NCBI RefSeq assembly: GCF_013201935.1
Contig: NZ_CP053833.1
Span: 1,302,001-1,366,000, forward strand
DNA from: Arcobacter cloacae
GTDB taxonomy: Bacteria > Campylobacterota > Campylobacteria > Campylobacterales > Arcobacteraceae
Length of the DNA stretch: 64,000 bases
Direction of reading: 5' to 3'
Shown: piece after piece, positions 44,785 through 52,798 of the stretch
Position numbering within the stretch: position 1 is the stretch's first letter
How the letters are laid out: every line of letters starts with the position of its first letter
Notes under the pieces: model-generated
Seen by the model: the letters and a program-made list of their open reading frames with translations, nothing else
Database searches by the model: none
What the model was told of the DNA's origin: nothing
Position numbers and translations under genes: made by a program

Positions 44785-45468
44785 ATGGAAGATTCATTTT
44801 TTCAAACTATGAAACTAACTTTTGAATTAGCAGGAATTACAACTTTAATTCTTTTATTTATAGGTATTCCTTTAGGGTATTTCTTATCCCAAACAAAATC
44901 AAAATTAAAGCCAGTTATTGAAACTTTAGTTTCAATGCCTTTGGTTTTGCCACCTTCTGTTTTAGGTTTTTATCTACTTTTAGCATTTAGTCCAAAAAAT
45001 AGTTTTGGTTCTTGGCTTGATGAAACTTTTGATTTAAGACTTGTTTTTAGTTTTGAAGGATTAGTTATTGCTTCTGTTATTTTTAGTTTGCCTTTTATGG
45101 TTCATCCTATTCAAAGTGGATTTTCAAGTTTAAGTAAATCTTTAAAAGAAGCTTCTTTTATTTTAGGTAAAAGTAAATTGGAAACTTTATGGTATGTTTT
45201 ATTACCAAATATAAAACCCTCTTTATTAACAGGAATAGTTATTAGTTTTGCACATACCGTTGGTGAATTTGGCGTTGTTTTAATGATAGGTGGAAATATT
45301 GTAGGTGAGACAAAAGTTGCTAGTATTGCAATATATGATGAAGTTGAAGCTTTAAATTATGATCTAGCAAATCAATATGCTTTTACTTTATTTATTATCT
45401 CTTTTGTTATTTTACTTTTTGTTTATATGATAAATAAAAAAATGTTAAAAAGTGAGTTTACAAAATGA
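44785..45468 (+). CDS. modB: Molybdate ABC transporter permease
   Basis: A 227-residue inner-membrane permease with about five or six helices. Conserved residues include PLVLPPSVLGFYLL, and the ATPase-contact loop EASFILGKSKLETLWYVLLP, followed by HTVGEFGVVLMIGGN. It lies one base from the mop stop, and its own stop overlaps modC (ATGA). Confidence 0.93.
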   Translation: MEDSFFQTMKLTFELAGITTLILLFIGIPLGYFLSQTKSKLKPVIETLVSMPLVLPPSVLGFYLLLAFSPKNSFGSWLDETFDLRLVFSFEGLVIASVIFSLPFMVHPIQSGFSSLSKSLKEASFILGKSKLETLWYVLLPNIKPSLLTGIVISFAHTVGEFGVVLMIGGNIVGETKVASIAIYDEVEALNYDLANQYAFTLFIISFVILLFVYMINKKMLKSEFTK

Positions 45469-46337
45469 TAGAAATAGATATTATAAAACCCCTTTATACA
45501 GCTGATGGAATAATTGATTTAAAAGTAAATAAACAGATAAATAAAGGTGATTTTTTAACACTTTTTGGAAAGAGTGGAAGTGGAAAAACTACACTTTTAA
45601 GGATTTTAGCTGGTTTAGAAACTCCAAAGAGTGGAAAAATAGTTGTAGATAAAGAGATTTGGTTTGATAGCTCTAAAAAAATCAATCTTTCACCACAAAA
45701 ACGAAATGTAGGATTTGTATTTCAAGACTATGCACTTTTTCCAAATATGAGTGTTAGAAAAAATTTAGAATTTGCATTAAAAAACAAAAATGAAATAAAA
45801 AAAGTTGATGAAATTTTAGAGATTATGGAAATAGAAAATCTTTCAAATATGAAACCAGAATTCTTAAGTGGAGGTCAAAAACAACGAGTTGCACTTGCAA
45901 GAACACTTATGACAAATCCTAAAATGTTACTTCTTGATGAACCTCTTTCAGCCTTAGATACAACTATGAGATTAAAACTTCAAGATGAACTATCTTTAAT
46001 TCATCAAAAATTTAATATAACTTCTATTTTAGTAAGCCATGATATAAGTGAAGTTTTCAAATTATCAAATAGGGTTTTTAAAATTAATTTAGGTGAAATA
46101 CAACAAGATGGAACACCAAATGAAGTATTTTCAAATCAAAATATAAGTGGTAAATTTAAAATAATAGGAGAGGTTTTAAGTATTAAAAAAAGTGATATTT
46201 TATATATAGTAGAAGTTTTGACAAATAATGAAATAGTTAAAGTAACAGCAGTGGAAGATGAAATTAAAGAGCTGAAAATAGGGGATAAACTACTTTTATC
46301 AAGTAAGGCATTTAATCCAATACTAATGAAGATTTAA
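45465..46337 (+). CDS. modC: Molybdate ABC transporter ATP-binding protein
   Basis: A 290-residue ATPase: Walker A FGKSGSGKTTL, signature LSGGQKQRVALARTL, Walker B MLLLDEPLSALD and the switch His in ILVSHD. A TOBE-like region of about 60 residues ends the protein, shorter than in E. coli ModC (352). It closes the mod operon, followed by a strong terminator. Confidence 0.93.
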   Translation: MIEIDIIKPLYTADGIIDLKVNKQINKGDFLTLFGKSGSGKTTLLRILAGLETPKSGKIVVDKEIWFDSSKKINLSPQKRNVGFVFQDYALFPNMSVRKNLEFALKNKNEIKKVDEILEIMEIENLSNMKPEFLSGGQKQRVALARTLMTNPKMLLLDEPLSALDTTMRLKLQDELSLIHQKFNITSILVSHDISEVFKLSNRVFKINLGEIQQDGTPNEVFSNQNISGKFKIIGEVLSIKKSDILYIVEVLTNNEIVKVTAVEDEIKELKIGDKLLLSSKAFNPILMKI

Positions 46338-46369
46338 ACAGAAATATCAAAATATTTCTGTTGTTTTTC
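46337..46369 (+). terminator. Intrinsic terminator of the mod operon
   Basis: A perfect 11-bp stem (46337-46347 and 46352-46362, loop of 4) followed by GTTTTTC. It lies at the modC stop and covers the 3' end of the convergent xerH. Confidence 0.85.
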
Positions 46370-47399
46370 TAAGCCTTTCTTTATCAAAGTGAGTATAGAT
46401 TCTACTTGTATTTATATCAGAATGTCCTAAAGCTTCTTGAACAAGTATTAGATCATGGTGTTTTTGGTATAAAAGTGTGGCAAAGCTATGTCTTAACATA
46501 TGAGCACCATTTTTCTCTTTTCTAATTCCTGCACTAATTAATATATTTTCAACAATTCGGCTTACATAAGCTTGAGTTAATCTTTCACCTTTTTGGTTAC
46601 AAACAAGTAAATCACTATTGCAAATTCTCATATCTAACCAGTTATTTAATTCATTTTCAATAATTGTTTTTTTTATCATAACTACTCTTGGTTTATTACC
46701 TTTTCCTCTTATTTGAAGCATATAAACATCATTTTCATTGAAAATATCTTTTATTTTTAGATTTAAAATCTCACTAACCCTAATACCTGTATATATTATT
46801 ATTTTTATAATTAGTCTATTTCTATAACCTGTATTATCTGAAAAATCAAAAGAATCAATGGCACTTAAAAATCTATCTATTTCATCTTTGTTCATAAAAG
46901 ATGGGAGTTTTGTACCACTTTTGCCACTTAAACCTCCCCAATTTTTTAACTCAATTTTAAATAAATATGAACTTCCATCCTCATTTTGATTTTGCTTATC
47001 TATATAAGAAAATAAAGATAATAGGGCAATTCTATGATTCTTTTTTGTCGCATCAGATAAAGAGCTAGTCTGGCTAGCTAAAAAATCACTAAGTAATTCT
47101 TCATCTATCTCTTTCATAGATGCAAGTCCCAAATTAAGTGTAAAATTGTATAGTTTAAATAGGGGGTTGAAATAAGTATTTATTCCTACCAAACCAATAT
47201 TTCTAGCCTCTTTTACAATAATTGACAATTCATCTATTGTTTTAGTTCCTTTTACTAATTGTTGTATTATTAAAGCTAGTTTTTGTTTATCATTTACCTG
47301 TCTATTTGAAAGAGTTGTTAATTTATTTCTTATAAATCTTTCTATCCAAAATAAAAAGGTAGTTTCAAAACTATTTTTAAAATCCAATTCATATCTCAT
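46347..47399 (-). CDS. xerH: Tyrosine recombinase XerH
   Basis: A 350-residue site-specific recombinase. The N-terminal SAM-like core-binding domain covers roughly residues 90-150 and the catalytic domain follows with IYTGIRVSEILNLK (Arg), GKGNKPRVV (Lys), HMLRHSFATLL (His-x-x-Arg), EALGHSDI (His) and the nucleophile in RIYTHF (Tyr). Campylobacterota use this single enzyme to resolve chromosome dimers at difH. The gene is separate from the mod operon and has a dif-like repeat immediately upstream. Confidence 0.9.
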   Translation of the reverse strand: MRYELDFKNSFETTFLFWIERFIRNKLTTLSNRQVNDKQKLALIIQQLVKGTKTIDELSIIVKEARNIGLVGINTYFNPLFKLYNFTLNLGLASMKEIDEELLSDFLASQTSSLSDATKKNHRIALLSLFSYIDKQNQNEDGSSYLFKIELKNWGGLSGKSGTKLPSFMNKDEIDRFLSAIDSFDFSDNTGYRNRLIIKIIIYTGIRVSEILNLKIKDIFNENDVYMLQIRGKGNKPRVVMIKKTIIENELNNWLDMRICNSDLLVCNQKGERLTQAYVSRIVENILISAGIRKEKNGAHMLRHSFATLLYQKHHDLILVQEALGHSDINTSRIYTHFDKERLRKTTEIF

Positions 47400-47457
47400 A
47401 TTATTAATCCAATAGCTAAAATTTCTAAAAGTATTGTATCAAATCTTTTATAAATAT

Positions 47458-47485
47458 TTGTTTGAAAATTAAAGTTTTCAATACT
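47458..47485. other. Candidate chromosome dimer resolution site (difH)
   Basis: Two 11-base arms (47458-47468 and 47475-47485) flank a six-base centre (TTAAAG). The inner seven bases of each arm, TTGAAAA and TTTTCAA, are perfectly inverted, as in Xer dif sites, and the outer bases diverge. It is 58 bases upstream of xerH. In Helicobacter and Campylobacter difH also lies beside xerH. Confidence 0.65.
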
Positions 47486-47499
47486 AAAATAAAAACAAA

Positions 47500-47530
47500 A
47501 AAAGGAAGAAGCTATTTTCTTCTTCCTTTT
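47500..47530 (-). terminator. Intrinsic terminator of the chemotaxis operon
   Basis: A perfect 12-bp G/A-rich stem (47500-47511, 47519-47530) with a seven-base loop; on the minus strand it is followed by a run of T. It overlaps the last codons of cheB and separates that operon from xerH. Confidence 0.85.
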
Positions 47531-48585
47531 GAAAACTCAATTATATAATCAGCTATTTCATCTAAATGAACTATGTCTTTAACTGCTCCTGCTTGAATGG
47601 CTTTCATAGGCATTCCAAAAACTACGCAACTCTCTTCATTTTGAGCAATAGTATATGCACCATTATCATGAAGCTCTTTCATAGCAATTGTTCCATCGTC
47701 ACCCATTCCTGTCATCATGATAGCCATAGCACTGCCACCAACTGCATTATTAACTGACCTAAACAAAACATCAACACTTGGCTTATGTTGACTTACTTTT
47801 TTTGTATCTAAGAGTTTTGTTCTATACTCATTTCCATATTTTTCAATCGTTAAATGCATATTTCCAGGTGCTAAATAACCGTGACCTTTTTCTAAAATCA
47901 TTCCATCTTTTGCTTCACAAACTACAACCTCTGAGTGATCATTTAGTCTGTGAGCAAAAGAGTTAGAAAAACCATAAGGAATATGCTGTGTTATTAAAAT
48001 AGGTGGTAAACCAGATGGAAGTTTTCTAAAAACCTTTAATAAAGACTCCACTCCTCCTGTCGAAGAACCAATAGCTATTAATTTCATACCAGGAAATATT
48101 GCAGCTTTTAGTGGTATAACTTCATCAGGATGAACTTTAAATTCAATATTTGATGAAGATTTAGAACTTTTTTTAAGAGCGGGAGGCTTCTTTAATGTAT
48201 ACCTCTTTAAAAGAAAAGTTAAATTTAAAAGTGTGTCTTTAATTCTATCTTGAAATGAATTCATTGATTCACCTGTCTCAGGTTTAGGAATAAAACCTAC
48301 AGCACCATCATCAAAAATATCATTTCCTCTAACACTTTCTCCTGAAATAACAACAGCTGGCATTGGATGAAGTCTCATTAAGTTTCTTAAAAAAGTAACT
48401 CCATCCATTTTAGGCATATTTATATCTATTGTAACTAAGTCAGGTTCATATTCTTTAATTTTTTCTCTTGCATCATAAGCATCTGTTGCAACACAAACAA
48501 CTTCAAATTCATCAATAGAGTTAATCATATCTTTTATAATTCTTCTCATTGAAGGAGAATCATCTATTACTAAAACTGTATACAA
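47512..48585 (-). CDS. cheB: Protein-glutamate methylesterase CheB
   Basis: A 357-residue protein. Residues 1-120 are a receiver domain (VLVIDDSPSMRR, phosphoacceptor in LVTIDINMP, VISG, FIPKP); residues 165-357 are the methylesterase with AIGSSTGGVESL (Ser), ITQHIPYGF (His) and MMTGMGDDG (Asp). It demethylates chemoreceptors and may deamidate them. C. jejuni CheB lacks the receiver, so this is the fuller form. Start is TTG with GAGG upstream. Confidence 0.94.
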   Translation of the reverse strand: MYTVLVIDDSPSMRRIIKDMINSIDEFEVVCVATDAYDAREKIKEYEPDLVTIDINMPKMDGVTFLRNLMRLHPMPAVVISGESVRGNDIFDDGAVGFIPKPETGESMNSFQDRIKDTLLNLTFLLKRYTLKKPPALKKSSKSSSNIEFKVHPDEVIPLKAAIFPGMKLIAIGSSTGGVESLLKVFRKLPSGLPPILITQHIPYGFSNSFAHRLNDHSEVVVCEAKDGMILEKGHGYLAPGNMHLTIEKYGNEYRTKLLDTKKVSQHKPSVDVLFRSVNNAVGGSAMAIMMTGMGDDGTIAMKELHDNGAYTIAQNEESCVVFGMPMKAIQAGAVKDIVHLDEIADYIIEFSKGRRK

Positions 48586-48616
48586 ACTATTTTACCTCTA
48601 CCCTACTTTTTTTATT

Positions 48617-49294
48617 TTAGAAAAGTTCAATTTCCATTTGAGGCTCAACTTCTTTAGTATCAATACCAAATAAGTCCACTCCACCAATATATTCTTTGAT
48701 AACTGGTGCTTTTGTAATCTCTTGTTGTAACGTTTTCTCTTCAGATAGAATTTTACTATCAGTTTCAGATTTTTGTGTAACTTTAATAAAAGTTTCAAAA
48801 TCATTCGCTAATAGAATTAATCTTCCATGTTCACCACGTGTGTGCTCACTTATTAATTTAAATCCTTCTGATTTACAAAAATCTTTTGCAAATTCAACAT
48901 TTCTAAATCCAATAGATTGACTAGACATATTTATTTGCATAATATCAGCACCACCCGATATTTTAGCTAACATATTAGCTTTACTACATCCTAGTTTATA
49001 CATCTCATTTAGCATGGCCTCAACTGAATATAAACCATACTTCATATCATCATTAGTATTATTCGTTTTAGGAAGTAAAAAATGATTCATTCCTTTTATT
49101 TTTTTAACTTTATCATAGAACATAATAGCAACACAAGAACCAAGTAAAGTTTTAAAAGCTATCTCTTCAGCGTCACTACCAACAGCAAATTCTCCACCAA
49201 TTACAGTATGAGTTGGATATCCTTTAGTTTTTTGTGTAAATCTAACAGCTGAAGCTTTTTCTATGCTCCCATCTTTATGCCCAATTACTATCAA
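48617..49294 (-). CDS. cheD: Chemoreceptor glutamine deamidase CheD
   Basis: A 225-residue protein with a CheD domain in residues 30-165: the catalytic cysteine in LLGSCVAIMFYD, the histidine in GMNHFLLPK and a KISGGADIM segment. A 55-residue lysine/glutamate-rich tail follows, ending in an acidic aromatic motif (VDLFGIDTKEVEPQMEIELF). The start is TTG overlapping the cheR stop. Catalytic residues are intact. Confidence 0.9.
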   Translation of the reverse strand: MIVIGHKDGSIEKASAVRFTQKTKGYPTHTVIGGEFAVGSDAEEIAFKTLLGSCVAIMFYDKVKKIKGMNHFLLPKTNNTNDDMKYGLYSVEAMLNEMYKLGCSKANMLAKISGGADIMQINMSSQSIGFRNVEFAKDFCKSEGFKLISEHTRGEHGRLILLANDFETFIKVTQKSETDSKILSEEKTLQQEITKAPVIKEYIGGVDLFGIDTKEVEPQMEIELF

Positions 49295-50136
49295 TTTATT
49301 TCCTTTTCCTTTACGAAAATATTTTGCCCAACTCTTCTTACATAATGAACTAGATCTTGAGGATTTTCCGAGTGTCCTAAATATAAAGTTCCACCTATTT
49401 TTAGATGTTTAAATAGTTTTTTAAGTATTTTATTTTGATCTTCAGCAGAAAAATAAATCAACACATTTCTACAAAAAATAACATCAAATTGATTTTGAGA
49501 AAAGGGATATGAAGAATCATTTAAATTCATTACATGAAATGTAATCATTCTTTTTAACTCATCATTCACTTTTATTAAAACTTCCTCACCAGCAAGGTTT
49601 TTTTGAACTCTTCTTTTAAAATATTTTTGAGGTTTTATCCATTCAGGAAACTCTTTTGAAGATTTTGAGTATCTATATATACCATCAGCAGCATATTGTA
49701 AAACATTAGTATCTATATCTGTTGCAATTATTGATGCATTAATGTTTTTTCCTAAATCTTCCATAGCTTTTAAAACAGTCATTGCCATAGAATATGGTTC
49801 TTCACCTGTAGAAGAAGCAGAACAATACATATTTATTTTTGTTCCACTATTCGCAAAAGAAGGTAAAACTCTATCTTTTAAATCAACAAAATGAAAATCT
49901 TCTCTAAAAAAATGGGTTTTATTTGTGGTAAAAGAATTAATAAATTCTGTTACATAACTTCCTTGTTCTACAGAAGATAGTAAATCCATAATATCGCCTG
50001 AATACCTGCAATTTCTCTTTAATTTGTCAATTCTATTTGAAATCATAATATCTTTATTATCAGATAATGTAATTCCTGTTAAAGAGTAAAGAAGTTTTTT
50101 TACTTTATTATGAACATCTTGAGTTGTATATCCCAT
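49291..50136 (-). CDS. cheR: Chemotaxis protein methyltransferase CheR
   Basis: A 281-residue enzyme that methylates receptor glutamates with SAM. It has the N-terminal helical domain with NSFTTNKTHFFRE, the SAM motif YCSASSTGEEPYSMAM, IIATDIDTNVL and FDVIFCRNVLIYF. Its stop overlaps cheD. The order cheA-cheR-cheD-cheB gives a full adaptation module. Confidence 0.94.
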   Translation of the reverse strand: MGYTTQDVHNKVKKLLYSLTGITLSDNKDIMISNRIDKLKRNCRYSGDIMDLLSSVEQGSYVTEFINSFTTNKTHFFREDFHFVDLKDRVLPSFANSGTKINMYCSASSTGEEPYSMAMTVLKAMEDLGKNINASIIATDIDTNVLQYAADGIYRYSKSSKEFPEWIKPQKYFKRRVQKNLAGEEVLIKVNDELKRMITFHVMNLNDSSYPFSQNQFDVIFCRNVLIYFSAEDQNKILKKLFKHLKIGGTLYLGHSENPQDLVHYVRRVGQNIFVKEKEIN

Positions 50137-50141
50137 TTGTT

Positions 50142-52241
50142 TTAAGACGCCCTTCTTGCCGCATTCATATCTTTTTCAATTTTAATTTGTGCGTTTATTA
50201 TTCCAACCACATCTAAAATCAAACCTATACTTCCATCTCCTCTTACTGTTGCAGCACCAATTCCTTGAACACTTCTAAAGTTTTTATCTAAAGGTTTTAC
50301 TACAACTTGATGTTGATTTAAAAATTCATCTATAGAAAGAGCTACTTTTGTATTTCCTGATTTTACAACTATTAACATTCCATCTTCTAATTTTTCAAAA
50401 CTTTTTTCTAAACCAAATAATTGATGTAATTTAACAACAGGAATAAACTCTTCTCTAAGCATTAATAAGTCTTGTGTTCCATCTCCAATTTTTTTAATCA
50501 TTTCTGATGTTGGTTGTAGAGATTCAACAATTGAACTTAAAGGTAAAATATATTTTTGATTTCCAACTCTAATATCTAAACCATCCAAAATAGCAAGCGT
50601 TAAAGGTAACATAATAGTTATTGTTGTACCCTCACCTACATGAGTATCAAGTTTAATTGCACCACCAAGCTTGTGAATATTTGTCTTAACAACATCCATT
50701 CCAACACCACGACCTGAAATATCAGTAATTTGATCAGCAGTTGAAACTCCTGCTCCAAAAATTAACATTGCTTTTTCATTTTCTGTCATAGTATTATATT
50801 GATTTTCATCAATTTGACCTTGTTCTAAAGCTTTTTGTGCAACTTTTTCAGAATTAATTCCCTTTCCATCATCTTCAATAGTAATAATCATTTGACCATT
50901 AGCTTGTTCTGCTGAAATACTAATAGAACCAACTTCAGGTTTACCTGTTAATTCTCTTTCTGCTGGTGTTTCTATTCCATGGTCTAAAGAATTTCTGATA
51001 ATATGCATTAAAGGATCTGTTAATCCTTCAATCATCGCCTTATCAATTTCAACATTATCTCCATAATGTTTAAATTCTACTTTTTTACCTAATTTTTTAG
51101 AAATATCCCTAACAACTTTTGGGAATTTTGAATAAATAGAATCCATAGGAACCATTCTAATACTCATAATAGAATCTTGCATATCTCTGATATGTCTTTC
51201 AAGTAATTCTAACCTTTCTAAAACAGAGTTTCTTGTTTTTGATTCTTCTATAGTTGATGAAAATTGAGTTAACATAGCATTAGTTATAACTAAATCTCCA
51301 ACATTATTCATTAATAAGTCAATTTTATCTAAGTTAACTCTAATACTATTATTATTGTTTGAAACCGATTTTTTTGCACCATCTTCTTCATTATTAGGTA
51401 TTTCTCTAGGCTTTCTTGAAGGAGTTTTTTCTGTAGTTACTACTTGTTTAACTTCATTTTTTTCTTCGTTTTTGATACTTTCTTCTTCTACATCATTTGT
51501 TTGCATTACAGATGTTGGAGTAATTTCTGGTACATCGTCAAAGAAACCAAAGTTTTCTTTATCTTCAGATGATATTTTAAAATCACTATCTTTTGTATTT
51601 TTAGAAATTGTTTCTAAATCATCATCATAAAAACCTATATTTTCATGTGCTTCATCAATATCATCATCAGCAAAAATCCCATAAGGTTTATTTTTATTAT
51701 CTCTTTGCTCATTTAAATCATCATCAAAAAATCCAAAGTTATCACTATCTAAAATCTCTTTTTCTACTTTTTTAACTTCTTCAAGAACTTTTACTTCTTC
51801 CTTCTTAGTTTCAACTTTCACTTCTTCTTTTTTAACTACATTTCCACTTGAATAAGCTCTAATTTCTTCTAATAATGCACTTGTCATGCCAGTAAATGTT
51901 TCTCTATCAAGTTTGTTTGACACTTCCAATTCTAGGATCTCTTTCATTACATCAAGACCATCAATTAGTGTTTCAGCCATTTCAGGGATAAACTCAATTT
52001 TGTGATTTCTTAATTTATCCATTAAGTTTTCAACATCATGTGTAAATTCAGCAAAAAAAGCCAATTCAACAGAAGCACCACTTCCTTTTAAAGTATGGAC
52101 ATCTCTAAAAAGTTGTCCCATCTCTTCATCAGTTAGAGTACCATTATTTTCAGCTTCTAAAAGAACATTATCAGCTGACTCAAAAAGTTCTGCAGCTTCT
52201 TCAAGAAACATTTCCCTATATTTAGAAATATCAAACGACAT
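50142..52241 (-). CDS. cheA: Chemotaxis histidine kinase CheA
   Basis: A 699-residue kinase. The HPt domain has the phospho-site His49 (LFRDVHTLKGSGA). Residues 135-295 are a charged linker with four FGFFDDD-like repeats, in place of a clear P2 domain. The dimerisation helices, then the ATPase (LMHIIRNSLDHGIE, EDDGKGI, GRGVGMDVV) and a C-terminal CheW-like domain (residues 560-690) follow. No receiver is fused at the end, unlike Helicobacter and Campylobacter CheA. AAAAGGATC precedes the ATG. Confidence 0.95.
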   Translation of the reverse strand: MSFDISKYREMFLEEAAELFESADNVLLEAENNGTLTDEEMGQLFRDVHTLKGSGASVELAFFAEFTHDVENLMDKLRNHKIEFIPEMAETLIDGLDVMKEILELEVSNKLDRETFTGMTSALLEEIRAYSSGNVVKKEEVKVETKKEEVKVLEEVKKVEKEILDSDNFGFFDDDLNEQRDNKNKPYGIFADDDIDEAHENIGFYDDDLETISKNTKDSDFKISSEDKENFGFFDDVPEITPTSVMQTNDVEEESIKNEEKNEVKQVVTTEKTPSRKPREIPNNEEDGAKKSVSNNNNSIRVNLDKIDLLMNNVGDLVITNAMLTQFSSTIEESKTRNSVLERLELLERHIRDMQDSIMSIRMVPMDSIYSKFPKVVRDISKKLGKKVEFKHYGDNVEIDKAMIEGLTDPLMHIIRNSLDHGIETPAERELTGKPEVGSISISAEQANGQMIITIEDDGKGINSEKVAQKALEQGQIDENQYNTMTENEKAMLIFGAGVSTADQITDISGRGVGMDVVKTNIHKLGGAIKLDTHVGEGTTITIMLPLTLAILDGLDIRVGNQKYILPLSSIVESLQPTSEMIKKIGDGTQDLLMLREEFIPVVKLHQLFGLEKSFEKLEDGMLIVVKSGNTKVALSIDEFLNQHQVVVKPLDKNFRSVQGIGAATVRGDGSIGLILDVVGIINAQIKIEKDMNAARRAS

Positions 52242-52255
52242 TAAAGATCCTTTTA

Positions 52256-52624
52256 TTATCTACTTAAAACTATATTAACTGCTTTTAACAACTGGTCTGG
52301 AACAAACGGTTTTACAATCCATCCTGTAGCACCAGCAGCTTTACCTTTCGCTTTCATTTCATCACTTCTTTCTGTTGTAAGTACAAGAATTGGTTTTTTT
52401 GAATATTGAGGTATCTTTCTTAATTCGCCTATTAATGTTAATCCGTCCATATTTGGCATATTCACATCTGTTATTATTAAATCAAAATCAGCAGCCTTTG
52501 CTTTTGCTAAACCATCTACACCATCTACAGCTTCAGTAACATCAGTATATCCGCCTTCATTCAATGCATAGTTCAGCATATCTCTTAGCATTGTAGAATC
52601 ATCTACGATTAAAAGCTTAGCCAT
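52256..52624 (-). CDS. cheY: Chemotaxis response regulator CheY
   Basis: A 122-residue single receiver domain: KLLIVDDSTMLRDML, the phospho-Asp in LIITDVNMPNMDGL, VLTTERSDEMK (Thr) and IVKPFVPDQ (Lys). It is the first gene of the operon, 15 bases before cheA. It may act as motor regulator or as a phosphate sink for CheA. AAGGGG precedes the ATG. Confidence 0.93.
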   Translation of the reverse strand: MAKLLIVDDSTMLRDMLNYALNEGGYTDVTEAVDGVDGLAKAKAADFDLIITDVNMPNMDGLTLIGELRKIPQYSKKPILVLTTERSDEMKAKGKAAGATGWIVKPFVPDQLLKAVNIVLSR

Positions 52625-52744
52625 ATTAAAACCCCTTAAGTTTACTTATAAAAAATTATTTTACTTATACTAACGTAAGAAATATTAATTTAGGATTAGA
52701 ATTTATTATAAATCTTTAAGATTGGGAAATTAATTATTAAATGG

Positions 52745-52761
52745 AACCCTTTTAAAGGGTT
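52745..52761. repeat. Short palindrome between pnp and cheY
   Basis: AACCCTTT and AAAGGGTT are inverted around one base, 11 bases outside the pnp terminator. It could be a secondary terminator or a site for a dimeric regulator in the cheY upstream region. No other signal is seen in the 167-base gap. Confidence 0.4.
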
Positions 52762-52771
52762 TAAGAGAGTT

Positions 52772-52798
52772 AAATTAATCCTTTATAAGGATTAATTT
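52772..52798 (-). terminator. Hairpin at the end of pnp
   Basis: A perfect 12-bp inverted repeat (52772-52783, 52787-52798, three-base loop) covers the pnp stop. The minus strand continues with ATTTAACTC, so the T-run is short. Confidence 0.65.

Noticed and set aside
46347-47399. Phage or integron integrase reading of the tyrosine recombinase
   Set aside because: The length, the neighbouring dif-like site and the core gene setting fit XerH; no cargo genes are present.
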